Source: JAPOXR01 sp965214695 (lineage in GTDB: Bacteria; Pseudomonadota; Alphaproteobacteria; Rhodobacterales; Rhodobacteraceae). From it: 64,000 nucleotides of DNA. The stretch is taken from NCBI GenBank assembly GCA_965214695.1, contig OZ243967.1:2356001-2420000 (forward strand), read 5' to 3'. The notes beneath the pieces were generated by a model that saw only the letters and a program-made list of their open reading frames with translations, searched no databases and was not told where the DNA came from. This document shows positions 54,261 to 63,236 of the stretch, piece by piece (position 1 is the first letter of the stretch; every line of letters starts with the position of its first letter). The translations under genes were made by a program, and so were the position numbers.

Positions 54261-54553
54261 CACGCTCTCTCGATACAACTATAACATGAATCAATATATG
54301 AATCTTGTTGTAGTTGTGACTGTGGAAATGTTGAGAACGGGTCAGGAGACCGGAACATCGGGCGACAAACAGCATAGGAATCTTCACAAGTCATTGAAAT
54401 AACGATATAAAACATGACAAGTTGTTGTTGCTGATACGGCACGCAGAGGGCGGCGATGGTGGTGAGGAATTCAGGTATGAAACTGTGGATTGTCGGCCGG
54501 GGCAGTTATCTCGGAAGTTTTCGGCAGAATTCAACAGGGGTTTCAACAGGAAC
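54261..54553. other. Candidate chromosomal replication origin (AT-rich divergent gap)
   Basis: A visibly AT-rich stretch, especially 54270-54420, between divergent hemJ and maf. In alphaproteobacteria the origin lies among exactly these genes. Genes on both sides point away, as expected for forks leaving this spot. Two weak DnaA-box-like words, TGTGGAAAT (54321-54329) and TGTGGATTG (54484-54492), match the consensus at 7 of 9. No full-consensus box was found, so this is a candidate only. Confidence 0.4.
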
Positions 54554-55159
54554 ATGCAGGGGTTGGATCGAGTCATACTCGCCTCGGAATCGCTGACCCG
54601 GCTGCGGATCTTGCGCCGGGCCGGCGTTCCGGTGCAGGCGATGGCGGCCAGGATCGACGAGGAGGCAATCCGGCAGTCGCTGGAGACCGAACAGGTCCGG
54701 CCGGCAGAGATGTCGGTGGTGCTGGCGGAGATGAAGGCGCGAAAGGCGTCGCAAGCGCATCCGGAGCGGATGGTGATCGGCTGTGACCAGATCCTCGAAT
54801 TCGAGGGGCGGGCGCTTGGCAAGGCCCGGTCGCTGGCCGAGATGCGGGAGCAATTGTCGGCCTTCCGGGGCCAGTCTCACCAGCTGCATTCATCGGTGGT
54901 GGTGTACCGGGCCTCGGAACCAGCATGGCGACACACCGCCAGCGCCAGGCTGACGATGAGGAATTTCTCCGATGCCTATCTCGAACACTATGTTGTCAGG
55001 AACGGGAAGGGGCTTCTCGACTCCGTTGGCTGCTACCGGATCGAGGATGAGGGCATCCGGCTGTTCAGCGCCGTGGAAGGCGACTATTTTGCAATTTGCG
55101 GCTTGCCGCTGATTCCCCTGCTGACATATCTGGGTGATGCAGGAGCACTGACGGGCTGA
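54554..55159 (+). CDS. maf: Maf family nucleoside triphosphate pyrophosphatase
   Basis: A 201-residue house-cleaning pyrophosphatase that hydrolyses non-canonical nucleotides. The N-terminus RVILASESLTRLRILRRAGV matches the family's LASxSPRR opening, though with diverged residues; IGCDQILEFEGRALGKARS carries the catalytic Asp, and VVRNGKGLLDSVGCYRIED follows. ATG 54554 has AGGAA upstream; the frame to 54422 runs through the candidate origin. Its stop overlaps aroE by one base. Sequence is divergent from canonical Maf, so substrate specificity is unsure. Confidence 0.88.
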   Translation: MQGLDRVILASESLTRLRILRRAGVPVQAMAARIDEEAIRQSLETEQVRPAEMSVVLAEMKARKASQAHPERMVIGCDQILEFEGRALGKARSLAEMREQLSAFRGQSHQLHSSVVVYRASEPAWRHTASARLTMRNFSDAYLEHYVVRNGKGLLDSVGCYRIEDEGIRLFSAVEGDYFAICGLPLIPLLTYLGDAGALTG

Positions 55160-55995
55160 TGGATACACGCAAATTGACCCTGGCCGGCGTGATCGGCAAC
55201 CCGATCGCACATTCCAAGTCACCGGTCATTCACGGCTACTGGCTGCGACATTACGGCATCAACGCCTATTATGTTCCGATTGAGGTGGCCAGCGAAGACC
55301 TGTTCGAGGTCATCCAGACGCTGCCGAAAATGAAGTTCCGCGGCGTGAACATCACCATTCCATACAAGGAAGATGCCCTGCGGCACTATCACCACATCAC
55401 CGACCAGGCGGTGCTGATCGGCGCGGTCAACACGCTGACCTTCAGCCCGGATCACCAGATCTATGCCGACAATACCGACGGCCACGGGTTTTTGCAGAAC
55501 CTGAAAGAACGGATACCGGACTGGAAGGCCAGCAACGGTTCGGCGTTGGTCCTCGGCGCCGGTGGGGCGGCCAAGGCGGCAATCTATGCACTGATTCTGG
55601 ACGGGGCGCCGAAAGTCTACGTCTCCAACAGGTCATCGGACCGAGCCGAAGCACTGCGCCGGGTCTTCGGCAACCGGGTAGTCGTGGTCAGGCAACTGGA
55701 CATTCCCGAACTGCTCGGCGAGGTGGCCACCGTCGCCAACGCGACGTCATTGGGCATGAAGGGGATGCCGAGGCTGAATTTCCCCTATGAAAAGCTGCGG
55801 CCGGATACGGTGGTCACCGACCTGGTATATTCGCCACTTGAGACGGAACTGCTCAAGCAGGCGGCCGGTAGGGGCTGCAGGACCGTGGATGGCCTGGGCA
55901 TGCTGCTTCACCAGGCAGCTGCGTCCTTCGACTCATGGTACGGGATTCGGCCGGCGATCAACTCCACGGTGAGAAGCCTGGCGCTGGCCGGATGA
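55159..55995 (+). CDS. aroE: Shikimate dehydrogenase
   Basis: Reduces 3-dehydroshikimate to shikimate with NADPH. It is 278 residues. Substrate binding SKSPVIHGYW at the N-terminus, catalytic Lys in NITIPYKEDAL, Asp in ADNTDGHGFLQNL, and the NADP loop LGAGGAAKAAIYAL and SNRSSDRA are intact. It is coupled to maf (TGATG) and to coaE (4-base overlap). Confidence 0.97.
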   Translation: MDTRKLTLAGVIGNPIAHSKSPVIHGYWLRHYGINAYYVPIEVASEDLFEVIQTLPKMKFRGVNITIPYKEDALRHYHHITDQAVLIGAVNTLTFSPDHQIYADNTDGHGFLQNLKERIPDWKASNGSALVLGAGGAAKAAIYALILDGAPKVYVSNRSSDRAEALRRVFGNRVVVVRQLDIPELLGEVATVANATSLGMKGMPRLNFPYEKLRPDTVVTDLVYSPLETELLKQAAGRGCRTVDGLGMLLHQAAASFDSWYGIRPAINSTVRSLALAG

Positions 55996-56612
55996 GTTCC
56001 GGGCCGGCGATCCTCGGCCTGACCGGATCGATGGCCATGGGAAAATCCACCACCGCGGCGATATTTGCCGAGGAGGGGATCCCGACCTGGAGCGCCGATG
56101 AGGCGGTTAGCCGCCTGTACGCGCCAGGCGGCGAGGGGCAGGCGGTCATCGACAGGCTGTGTCCGGACGCCGCCGGAGGACCGGGCCGGGGTGTCGACCG
56201 GCAAAGGCTCAGGCAGGCTGTGTCCCGGGATCGGGAGTTGCTCGATCGGGTGGAAATGGCCGTGCACCCCCTGGTCAGGCAGGACCGGGAGGCCTTCATC
56301 GACCAGGCGGCACGGGCAGGTGAGTGGCTGGTGGTGGTCGAGGTGCCGCTGCTGTTCGAGACCGACGGCGAGGACGGTGTCGACGCCACCCTGGTGGTGA
56401 GTGCGCCGGCCGCGGTGCAGCGGCAGCGGTTGCGGTCGAGGGGGAAGATGGGCGAGGCGGAACTCGATGCGTTGCTGGCCCGGCAGATGCCGGACGAGGA
56501 AAAACGTCGCCGGGCCGACTATGTCATCAATACCGACACCGTGGAAACTGCCAGGGCCGGGGTTCGCCTTGTGCTGGCCGAGATCAGGAGCAGGAATTGG
56601 CAATCGAAGTAG
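55992..56612 (+). CDS. coaE: Dephospho-CoA kinase
   Basis: Last step of CoA synthesis. It is 206 residues. The P-loop is GLTGSMAMGKSTTA (8-21), followed by PTWSADEAVSRLY and the lid region VVSAPAAVQRQRLRSRGKM. The ATG overlaps the aroE stop (ATGA). Ends 15 bases beyond the start chosen for dnaQ. Confidence 0.96.
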   Translation: MSSGPAILGLTGSMAMGKSTTAAIFAEEGIPTWSADEAVSRLYAPGGEGQAVIDRLCPDAAGGPGRGVDRQRLRQAVSRDRELLDRVEMAVHPLVRQDREAFIDQAARAGEWLVVVEVPLLFETDGEDGVDATLVVSAPAAVQRQRLRSRGKMGEAELDALLARQMPDEEKRRRADYVINTDTVETARAGVRLVLAEIRSRNWQSK

Positions 56613-57307
56613 TGCTCGATACCGAAACAACCGGGCTTGATCCCCTGAAAGGCGACAGGATTGTCGAGATCGGGGCGGTGGAACTCGACAATCTCAACCG
56701 CACCGGACGGGTGTTCCACCAATATCTGAACCCGGAAATGCAGATGTCGGAAGACGCCCTGAAGGTGCACGGCCTGACCGATGCCTTCCTGATGGACAAG
56801 CCGCTTTTTGCCGACATTGCTGGAGGCTTCATCGAATTCATCGGCGATTCACGGCTGATCATCCACAACGCAGATTTCGATATGGGCTTCATCAACGAGG
56901 AGCTGAAGCGAATCGGCGAGCAGCCGGTCGGGATGGACCGGGTGCTGGACACATTGGCATATGCCCGCCGGGAGTTGATCAGCCTGACCCGGTTCAGCCT
57001 GGACGCGCTGTGCAACCATTACCGGATCGACAGGTCGGAGCGGGTCACCCACGGCGCATTGCTCGACGCCGAACTGCTGACCGAGGTCTATGTCAGGCTC
57101 ACCGGGCGCAGCCAGAGCTTCCTCGACCTCCTTGATGACCAACCGACGGGGGGTTTGCCGGCGGCCGAGCGCGACCGCTGCCGGCCGCGCTCGGAGCCGC
57201 TGCCACCGCTGCTAACCGACGAGGAAAAGGCGGCCCACCTGGCAATGGTGCGGTCGCTTGGCGAGAATGCTCTATGGCAGGGTGCCGACGAGCCGACGAG
57301 CGGTTAG
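56597..57307 (+). CDS. dnaQ: DNA polymerase III epsilon subunit (3'-5' exonuclease)
   Basis: Proofreading subunit of the replicative polymerase. It is 236 residues. ExoI VLDTETTGLDP (Asp8, Glu10), ExoII IIHNADFDMGF and ExoIII THGALLDAELL are all present. A TTG at 56597 is the likely start: AGGAG and GGAA lie just upstream and the family N-terminus fits; no ATG is available near. Its stop overlaps the convergent secB stop by 4 bases. Confidence 0.95.
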   Translation: MAIEVVLDTETTGLDPLKGDRIVEIGAVELDNLNRTGRVFHQYLNPEMQMSEDALKVHGLTDAFLMDKPLFADIAGGFIEFIGDSRLIIHNADFDMGFINEELKRIGEQPVGMDRVLDTLAYARRELISLTRFSLDALCNHYRIDRSERVTHGALLDAELLTEVYVRLTGRSQSFLDLLDDQPTGGLPAAERDRCRPRSEPLPPLLTDEEKAAHLAMVRSLGENALWQGADEPTSG

Positions 57308-57795
57308 TCGCCCCGGCTTTCGGATTCCGATCTGCGGGCAAGTTCGGCTTGGTAAAGCCCATTGAAATCAATGAGTTCGAGACTGAATGGATCGAAGCCG
57401 CCATCATGTGTCACGTCATGGACGATCCTGCGCACGAATGGAAACAGCAGGCGCGGGCACTCCACCAGCATGAAGGGCCGGGACTGCTCCTGTGGCAGGC
57501 CGTCGACAATGAACACCCCGGAATATTCGAGTTCGAGATAATAGACGGACTCCTTCGATCCCTTCTCGGTGGCGGCAATCTGCAGCCGGAACAGGGATTC
57601 GAACTCACCGCCCTCCAGCGGGGTTCCCTCGACATTCATGGTGACCTGGAAGCCGAGTTCTCCATGCTGTTTTCCGCCACGCTGCCGGAGAAAATTCTCG
57701 AAGGACAGGTCGCGAATGCATTGCGAGACGATGCGAGCCCGCAAGACCGGCGGCCCGCTCTTGTCGGCACCGTTCTCCAGGTTGCCATCAGTCAT
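57304..57795 (-). CDS. secB: Protein-export chaperone SecB
   Basis: A 163-residue tetrameric chaperone that keeps secretory precursors unfolded for SecA. The family pattern is visible: LSFENFLRQR, VTMNVEGTPLEGGEFESLFR, YLELEYSGVF, then LLFPFVRRIVHDVTHDGGFDPFSLELIDFNGLY. Convergent with dnaQ, as in most alphaproteobacteria. Confidence 0.96.
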   Translation of the reverse strand: MTDGNLENGADKSGPPVLRARIVSQCIRDLSFENFLRQRGGKQHGELGFQVTMNVEGTPLEGGEFESLFRLQIAATEKGSKESVYYLELEYSGVFIVDGLPQEQSRPFMLVECPRLLFPFVRRIVHDVTHDGGFDPFSLELIDFNGLYQAELARRSESESRGD

Positions 57796-57875
57796 GCTGT
57801 TTCCAGTGCAAATCCGCCGACCCGTGCCAGCCAGCCTTCATAAACATGTGCCATGTAATGTCTGTGCCGATTTTC

Positions 57876-58637
57876 TCAACCCCGAAACAACACCTCGCCA
57901 AGCCGCCGTGACTGCTCGACCAGGACACTCTTTTTTTCAAGCACATCATCGACCGTCAGCCTCAGCGTCGGCCCGTGAAACGCCAATGCGCCGACGAAAC
58001 AGTCATCGCCGTCCCGGACCGGAACCGCTGCAGCCACCATGCCTTCCATGAATTCCTCCCTGTCGATGGCAAACCCGTTTTCGATCACCCGTTCGATCTC
58101 GTCGATGAATCCGTCCCTGCTGACGATGGTGTTCGGCGTCAGGCGCTCGAGGTCCAGGCTCGAAATCACCGATCTGCGTTTCTCCTCCGGCAGGCTGGCC
58201 AGGAAGGCCTTTCCGCTCGCCGTGCAGTGAAAGGGCACGCAGGTGCCGACCGGAAGCTGGATCCGGAGTGGCCAATCGGTTTCGATGCGGTCGACATAGG
58301 CCATGCCGTCGGTATCGGGCACGGCAAAATTGATGGTCTCGCCGATGGCCTTGGCGGTGGTCATGAGGACCTGCCGGCGGGCGATCTCGGAATGGGCGCC
58401 GAACAGCAACTGCTTCGCCAGCACCCGCATGCGCCTGCCCGGCGCCAGCCGCCGTCCGCCGGTGTCGACGAGATATCCCTCTTCGACCAGGCGGTTGCAC
58501 AGCCGGTGGCCGGTCTGTTTCGGCAGGCCGAGCTGTCCGTAGATTTGCGCCGGGGAGACCGGACCATCGGAGTCGGCGACGATCTCCAGTATTCTTAGCA
58601 GCCTGAATGAGGTTGGAATCTTGGAAGCTTGATCCAT
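57876..58637 (-). CDS. IclR family transcriptional regulator
   Basis: A 253-residue regulator with an N-terminal winged helix (SFRLLRILEIVADSDGPVSP, then QIYGQLGLPKQTGHRLCNRL) and a C-terminal ligand-binding domain (GTCVPFHCTASGKAFLASLP). It is divergent from the TerC-like gene, and the TRAP transporter and GMC oxidoreductase lie beyond. IclR proteins often control such import-and-oxidation sets; target and effector are unknown. Confidence 0.94.
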   Translation of the reverse strand: MDQASKIPTSFRLLRILEIVADSDGPVSPAQIYGQLGLPKQTGHRLCNRLVEEGYLVDTGGRRLAPGRRMRVLAKQLLFGAHSEIARRQVLMTTAKAIGETINFAVPDTDGMAYVDRIETDWPLRIQLPVGTCVPFHCTASGKAFLASLPEEKRRSVISSLDLERLTPNTIVSRDGFIDEIERVIENGFAIDREEFMEGMVAAAVPVRDGDDCFVGALAFHGPTLRLTVDDVLEKKSVLVEQSRRLGEVLFRG

Positions 58638-58892
58638 TCATGTCACCCCGGACAAAAAAACCTTGCTCTGTTGTTGGCAAAGGGTAATATACAAATTTCA
58701 AGACGTCTTGTCCCATTTTGTTTGCCGGTGTGCCGGAAATATCTGAGCGGGAGAGCGAAAATGCATGATTTTCAGACAGCCAGGTTCGAGCATACGCGGT
58801 AGCTGCAATGTTGCGCACCACCCCAATCGCACGTCCGGGAACCTTGCCTGGTCCGGAAAGCTGCCAGCAGCAGCACCGGCCCGGACGATGGC

Positions 58893-59597
58893 ATGGCTGA
58901 TGCAATTTCGTTCCTGTCAGCAGGTGCCGGCACCGGTGAACTGCTTTGCCGGACGGGTCTGAGCGAATGCGTTTGGCTTTACGACAAGGCGTTGATGATC
59001 ACGCAGATCATCATTGCCGACATCATCCTGTCCGGGGACAACGCCCTGGTCATCGGCATGGCGGCGGCGACCGTATCCGCGTCCCATCGCCGGATGGCAA
59101 TCGTGTTCGGCCTGGGAATGGCGGCGCTGCTGCGCATCGTCTTCGCCATCGCAGCCTCGTACCTGTTGAAGATACCCGGAATCCTGCTGGTCGGGGGATT
59201 GCTGCTGGGTTGGGTGTGCTGGCGGTTCTACCAGGATCTGAAGGAATACAACCGGGCGGCAAAGGAGCCGGAAAAGGTCGCCGCCGCCGAGGACCCGTCA
59301 CTGTCGCCGGGAAAACAACTGCGGAAGGCACTGATCACCATTACCGCCGCCGACGTGTCGATGTCGCTCGACAACGTGATCGCCGTGGCGGCGATTGCCC
59401 GCGAAGACACGGTCATGCTGGTGTTCGGGCTGTCATTGGCCATCGTGCTGATGGCGTTCTGCGCCACGATCATCATGAAGATTCTCACCAGGTTCCCGGC
59501 CCTGTCCTGGGCCGGCCTTCTGTTCCTGGTATATCTGTCGCTTCGCCTGCTCTACGATGGCGGCGAGGAAGTCCTGCACCTCATGGGATACCTGTGA
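58893..59597 (+). CDS. TerC family integral membrane protein (YjbE type)
   Basis: A 234-residue membrane protein with about seven helices. The TerC signature motifs are IIIADIILSGDNALVIGMAA near residue 40 and ITITAADVSMSLDNVIAVAA near 150, the two acidic metal-site motifs. Some relatives export manganese or calcium; others act on secreted metalloproteins. The ATG at 58893 gives an unusual 30-residue N-terminus; ATG 58998 is the alternative. Upstream is a 255-base divergent gap shared with IclR. Confidence 0.88.
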   Translation: MADAISFLSAGAGTGELLCRTGLSECVWLYDKALMITQIIIADIILSGDNALVIGMAAATVSASHRRMAIVFGLGMAALLRIVFAIAASYLLKIPGILLVGGLLLGWVCWRFYQDLKEYNRAAKEPEKVAAAEDPSLSPGKQLRKALITITAADVSMSLDNVIAVAAIAREDTVMLVFGLSLAIVLMAFCATIIMKILTRFPALSWAGLLFLVYLSLRLLYDGGEEVLHLMGYL

Positions 59598-59742
59598 TGC
59601 GTGCAGCCGAAATTCATTCAGCCTGGCCGGCTTCAGCCCGCCAAGGTCTGACTGGAATGCGTCCCGTGTATTCATGCCGGAGTCCCGCCTTCGCCGGCAC
59701 CGTGGGGGATGCAAAGGAAGGCCAATCTTCAGGAGGGTACCA

Positions 59743-60858
59743 ATGACCACAGACAAGAGAAGGGTAGTTGCAGGTATGGCCGCAGTGGCGGCATTCAGCA
59801 TTGCTGCGATGAGTGCGGTCTCCACATCCGCGCAGACAACCATCCGCATCCAGTCGGCAACGCCGGATACGGCTGACGAAATGGTGATGCTCAAGGAATT
59901 CGCCAGCGATGTCGAGGCACTGACCGGTGGCGAGCTGCAGTTCGAGGTGCTTCCAGCGGGTGCCGTTGTCGGCGTCCCGGAAATCTTCGATGCTGTTGAC
60001 AAGGGGCTGGTTGATGCCGGCTTTGCCTGGACGCATTACTGGTCGGGCAAGCATCCGGCGGCGATGCTGTTCGGGTCCCCGGTCGCCGGTGCCGGCGTCG
60101 GGCTTGACAACATCGCGTTCATCTCCTGGTTCATGTATGGCGGCGGCAAGGAGCTCTATGATCGCCTCTGGGATGAAATGGGCGCCAATGTGAAGGGCTT
60201 CATGTTGCAGCCCGTTGGTCCCGAAGCCCTTGGCTGGTTCAAGGAACCGATCAACTCGATGGACGACTTCCGCAAGTACCGGTTCCGCACACCACCGGGG
60301 ATCCCGGGCCAGACCTACAAGGATATCGGTGTTGCTTCGGTTGCCATGGGTGGCGGAGACATTCTCCCGGCCCTGGAAAAGGGAACGATCGACGCCGCCG
60401 AATGGTGCTGCCCGAAACCGGACAGCGTGTTCGGTTTCCAGAAGGTCCTGAAGCACTACTATCTGCAGGGCCTGCACCAGGTGGTGGTCAATGCCGACCT
60501 CTACATCAATGGCGACGTGTATGACGCGATGACCGATCACCAGAAACGGGCGATCGAGGTGGCGGCCAATGCCTCGCTGATGAAGGCAGTCGCCTACCGC
60601 ATTCACGAAAACGGCAAGGCTTTGAAGGATCTGACCGACAATCATGGCGTGATCCTGCACGACACTCCGGCCGACTACTTCCCGGCATACATGAATGCTG
60701 CCCGGGCCACCCTCGAGAAGAACGCTGCCGAAAACGAGTTCTTCGCCGAGGTCTGGAACAGCCAGCGTGACTTTGCCGAAATCGCGGTTCCGTTCTGGGC
60801 TGGCGCCCAGTCATCGAACGCGCAGCTTGGCAAGGCATTTGCCGACTCGCTCAATTGA
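59743..60858 (+). CDS. TRAP transporter substrate-binding protein DctP
   Basis: A 371-residue periplasmic binding protein of the DctP family. A signal peptide (residues 1-30, cut after STSA) precedes IRIQSATP. Typical features are VLPAGAVVGVPEIFDAVDKG, YRFRTPPGIPGQTYKDIGV and ILPALEKGTIDAAEW. AGGAGGG lies 4 bases before ATG 59743. The stretch WCCPKPDSVFGFQKV, with two adjacent Cys at the ligand-site helix, is less common. Solute unknown; the family binds carboxylates, keto acids and related acids. Confidence 0.94.
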   Translation: MTTDKRRVVAGMAAVAAFSIAAMSAVSTSAQTTIRIQSATPDTADEMVMLKEFASDVEALTGGELQFEVLPAGAVVGVPEIFDAVDKGLVDAGFAWTHYWSGKHPAAMLFGSPVAGAGVGLDNIAFISWFMYGGGKELYDRLWDEMGANVKGFMLQPVGPEALGWFKEPINSMDDFRKYRFRTPPGIPGQTYKDIGVASVAMGGGDILPALEKGTIDAAEWCCPKPDSVFGFQKVLKHYYLQGLHQVVVNADLYINGDVYDAMTDHQKRAIEVAANASLMKAVAYRIHENGKALKDLTDNHGVILHDTPADYFPAYMNAARATLEKNAAENEFFAEVWNSQRDFAEIAVPFWAGAQSSNAQLGKAFADSLN

Positions 60859-60966
60859 GTTGAATCAGGGCAGGTGGCGGCACTTGGTATCGCCGCCTGC
60901 CAGAAGAATTTCCTGCGCCCCGAACGACGCAACTGGCCGTCGACGGAACGCCAGCCCGAGGCAAGA

Positions 60967-63225
60967 ATGATGACCCCCAGCACCGACCAGACCGGTCCGG
61001 ATATCGCCGATGAGCTGGTCGCTGAAGCACGGTCATCAAAACCTGGCGAGACTCCGGATGACATGCCGCCATGGATGCGGAAGGTCATCTATGTGATCGA
61101 CAATGTGAACCTCTGGGCTGGCCGGGCGACCTGCCTGCTGCTGATCCCGGTCATCACCGCCATGGTCTACGAGGTCGTTGCCCGGAAACTGTTCATCGCT
61201 CCGACGATCTGGGCATTTGACGTCAGCCGCATGGCCGCCGGTGCCATGTTCATGGCCGGTGCCGGCTATGCGCTGATGCGCGGCGTGCATATCCGTGCCG
61301 ATTTTCTCTACCGGTCCTGGAGCCGCCGCACCCAGGCCACGGTGGACGCGCTTCTCTACCTTGCCCTGTATTTTCCGGCGATGCTGTTCTTCTTCTGGAT
61401 CTCGCTCGACTACACCATCTCCGCCTGGGTGAAATGGGAGCGGGCCATGGACACCACGCTGATGGCACCGCTGGCGCCAGCGCGGACGGCCATGCCGATG
61501 GGAGCATTCCTGCTGCTGTTGCAGGGTATTGCCGAGTTGCTTCGCTGCTTCCATGATTCCGGCAGGCGCCGCGGGCGTACATTCCTGCGCGTGATGCCGA
61601 TCTACCTGGTGGGCCTGGCGACGATCTTCGGCAGTGCATTCTTTCCCGCCCTGGTGCCGCTCGGTGGCTGGTGGGAAACGGTGATTGCCTCCAGCGGCGC
61701 CACCTCGATCTCGACCGAGCTGATCGGGGTACTGATGATCTCGGTCATGCTGTTTGCCATCTTTGTCGGATTCCCGATCTCCTTCACGCTGATTTTCCTC
61801 GGATTCGTGTTCGGCGCCTGGGGATTTGGCAGCGGCCTGGTGTTCTACCTGCAAACGCTTCAGTTCAATTCGGTCATGCTGCAACAGACGCTGGCGGCGG
61901 TGCCGTTATTCGTGTTCATGGGCATCCTCATGGAGCAGGCCGGTCTCATGGAGCGGCTGTTCAAGGCGGTTCAGCTGATGCTGTCACGAACCCGCGGCTC
62001 GCTCTACCTGGCGGTGCTGGTGGTCTCGACGGTGTTTGCCGCGGCAACCGGGATCGTCGGCGCTTCGGTGACCATTCTCGGCATCATGGCCGCCAAGACC
62101 ATGAACCGGGCCGGCTACGATACCAGGCTGGCGGCCGGCGCAATCACTGCCGGCGGCACGCTGGGGATCCTGATTCCACCTTCGATCATGCTGGTGGTCA
62201 TGGGACCGGTTCTGGAAGTTCCGGTCACCGACCTGTTCGCGGCGGCGATCATCCCGGGCATCATGCTGGCCGCTCTCTATGCCGGATACACGGTGATACG
62301 GTGCCAGATGAACCCGAATCTCGGGCCGGTGCTTCCCGAGGATGAGCAACCCGACACCTCGCCCTTCTACTGGCTCGAAGCGGTGCTGGTCATGGCATCG
62401 CTTGCCATATTGTTCCTGGTCCTGTTCCTGGCATTGTCCGGGTCGCTGACCGGGCTGTTTCCCCTGGCATGGCTGGTCCTTCCGGCCGGCTGGATGGGCA
62501 TCATGTTCCTGGCGGCAAAATGGGTCAGGGAGAACCGGCCGGCCGGGTTCTACTTTTCCGATTTGTGGTACGAATTCTTCATGGGGCTGGTGCCGCCATC
62601 GGCGCTGGTGGCCTTTGCGCTCGGTTCGATCCTGTTCGGTTGGGCGACCCCCACCGAGGGCGCCGCCTGCGGTGCTTTCGGCGCCATATTGCTGGCGATC
62701 TGCTACCGGAAACTGACGGTCGAGCGGATCTGGGAAGCCCTGATCAAGACCCTGGAGATCTCGGTCCTGATCCTGTTCCTGGTGGCGGCATCGAATTTCT
62801 TCGGTGCCGTGTTCTCCCGGCTCGGAACGCCGACCATGCTGACGCATTTCCTGCTGGAATGGGATTTGTCGTCAACCATGGTCCTGCTCATCATCATGGC
62901 GCTGATCTTCCTGCTTGGCTGGCCACTGGAATGGGTCCCGATTGTCCTGATCATCGTGCCGATCCTGATCCCGGCCCTGGTCGAGATGGACATCAACCTG
63001 ACCTGGTTCGGCATCCTGGTGGCGGTCAATCTGCAGACGGCCTGGCTCAGCCCGCCGGTGGCGCTGTCGGCCTATTTCCTGAAGGGGGTGGTGCCGGACT
63101 GGGATCTGCTTGATATCTACAAGGGCATGCTGCAATTCATGGCCATCCAGCTCCTCGGCCTGGCGCTGGTATTCACCTTCCCGCAGATCGCGTTGTGGCT
63201 GCCCAATCTCATCTACGGTCAATAG
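60967..63225 (+). CDS. Fused TRAP transporter permease, DctQ-DctM
   Basis: A 752-residue inner-membrane protein joining the small (DctQ, residues about 40-220) and large (DctM, about 275-750) permease subunits. DctQ shows four helices with LLLIPVITAMVYEVVARKLF. DctM shows FVFMGILMEQAGLMERLF, TGIVGASVTILGIMAAKTMN and TAGGTLGILIPPSIMLVVMG, and the C-terminal half-repeat FGWATPTEGAACGAFGAILLA. ATG 60967 follows GAGG. It imports the solute bound by the DctP 108 bases upstream using a sodium or proton gradient. Confidence 0.95.
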   Translation: MMTPSTDQTGPDIADELVAEARSSKPGETPDDMPPWMRKVIYVIDNVNLWAGRATCLLLIPVITAMVYEVVARKLFIAPTIWAFDVSRMAAGAMFMAGAGYALMRGVHIRADFLYRSWSRRTQATVDALLYLALYFPAMLFFFWISLDYTISAWVKWERAMDTTLMAPLAPARTAMPMGAFLLLLQGIAELLRCFHDSGRRRGRTFLRVMPIYLVGLATIFGSAFFPALVPLGGWWETVIASSGATSISTELIGVLMISVMLFAIFVGFPISFTLIFLGFVFGAWGFGSGLVFYLQTLQFNSVMLQQTLAAVPLFVFMGILMEQAGLMERLFKAVQLMLSRTRGSLYLAVLVVSTVFAAATGIVGASVTILGIMAAKTMNRAGYDTRLAAGAITAGGTLGILIPPSIMLVVMGPVLEVPVTDLFAAAIIPGIMLAALYAGYTVIRCQMNPNLGPVLPEDEQPDTSPFYWLEAVLVMASLAILFLVLFLALSGSLTGLFPLAWLVLPAGWMGIMFLAAKWVRENRPAGFYFSDLWYEFFMGLVPPSALVAFALGSILFGWATPTEGAACGAFGAILLAICYRKLTVERIWEALIKTLEISVLILFLVAASNFFGAVFSRLGTPTMLTHFLLEWDLSSTMVLLIIMALIFLLGWPLEWVPIVLIIVPILIPALVEMDINLTWFGILVAVNLQTAWLSPPVALSAYFLKGVVPDWDLLDIYKGMLQFMAIQLLGLALVFTFPQIALWLPNLIYGQ

Positions 63226-63236
63226 CATCACCTTCC

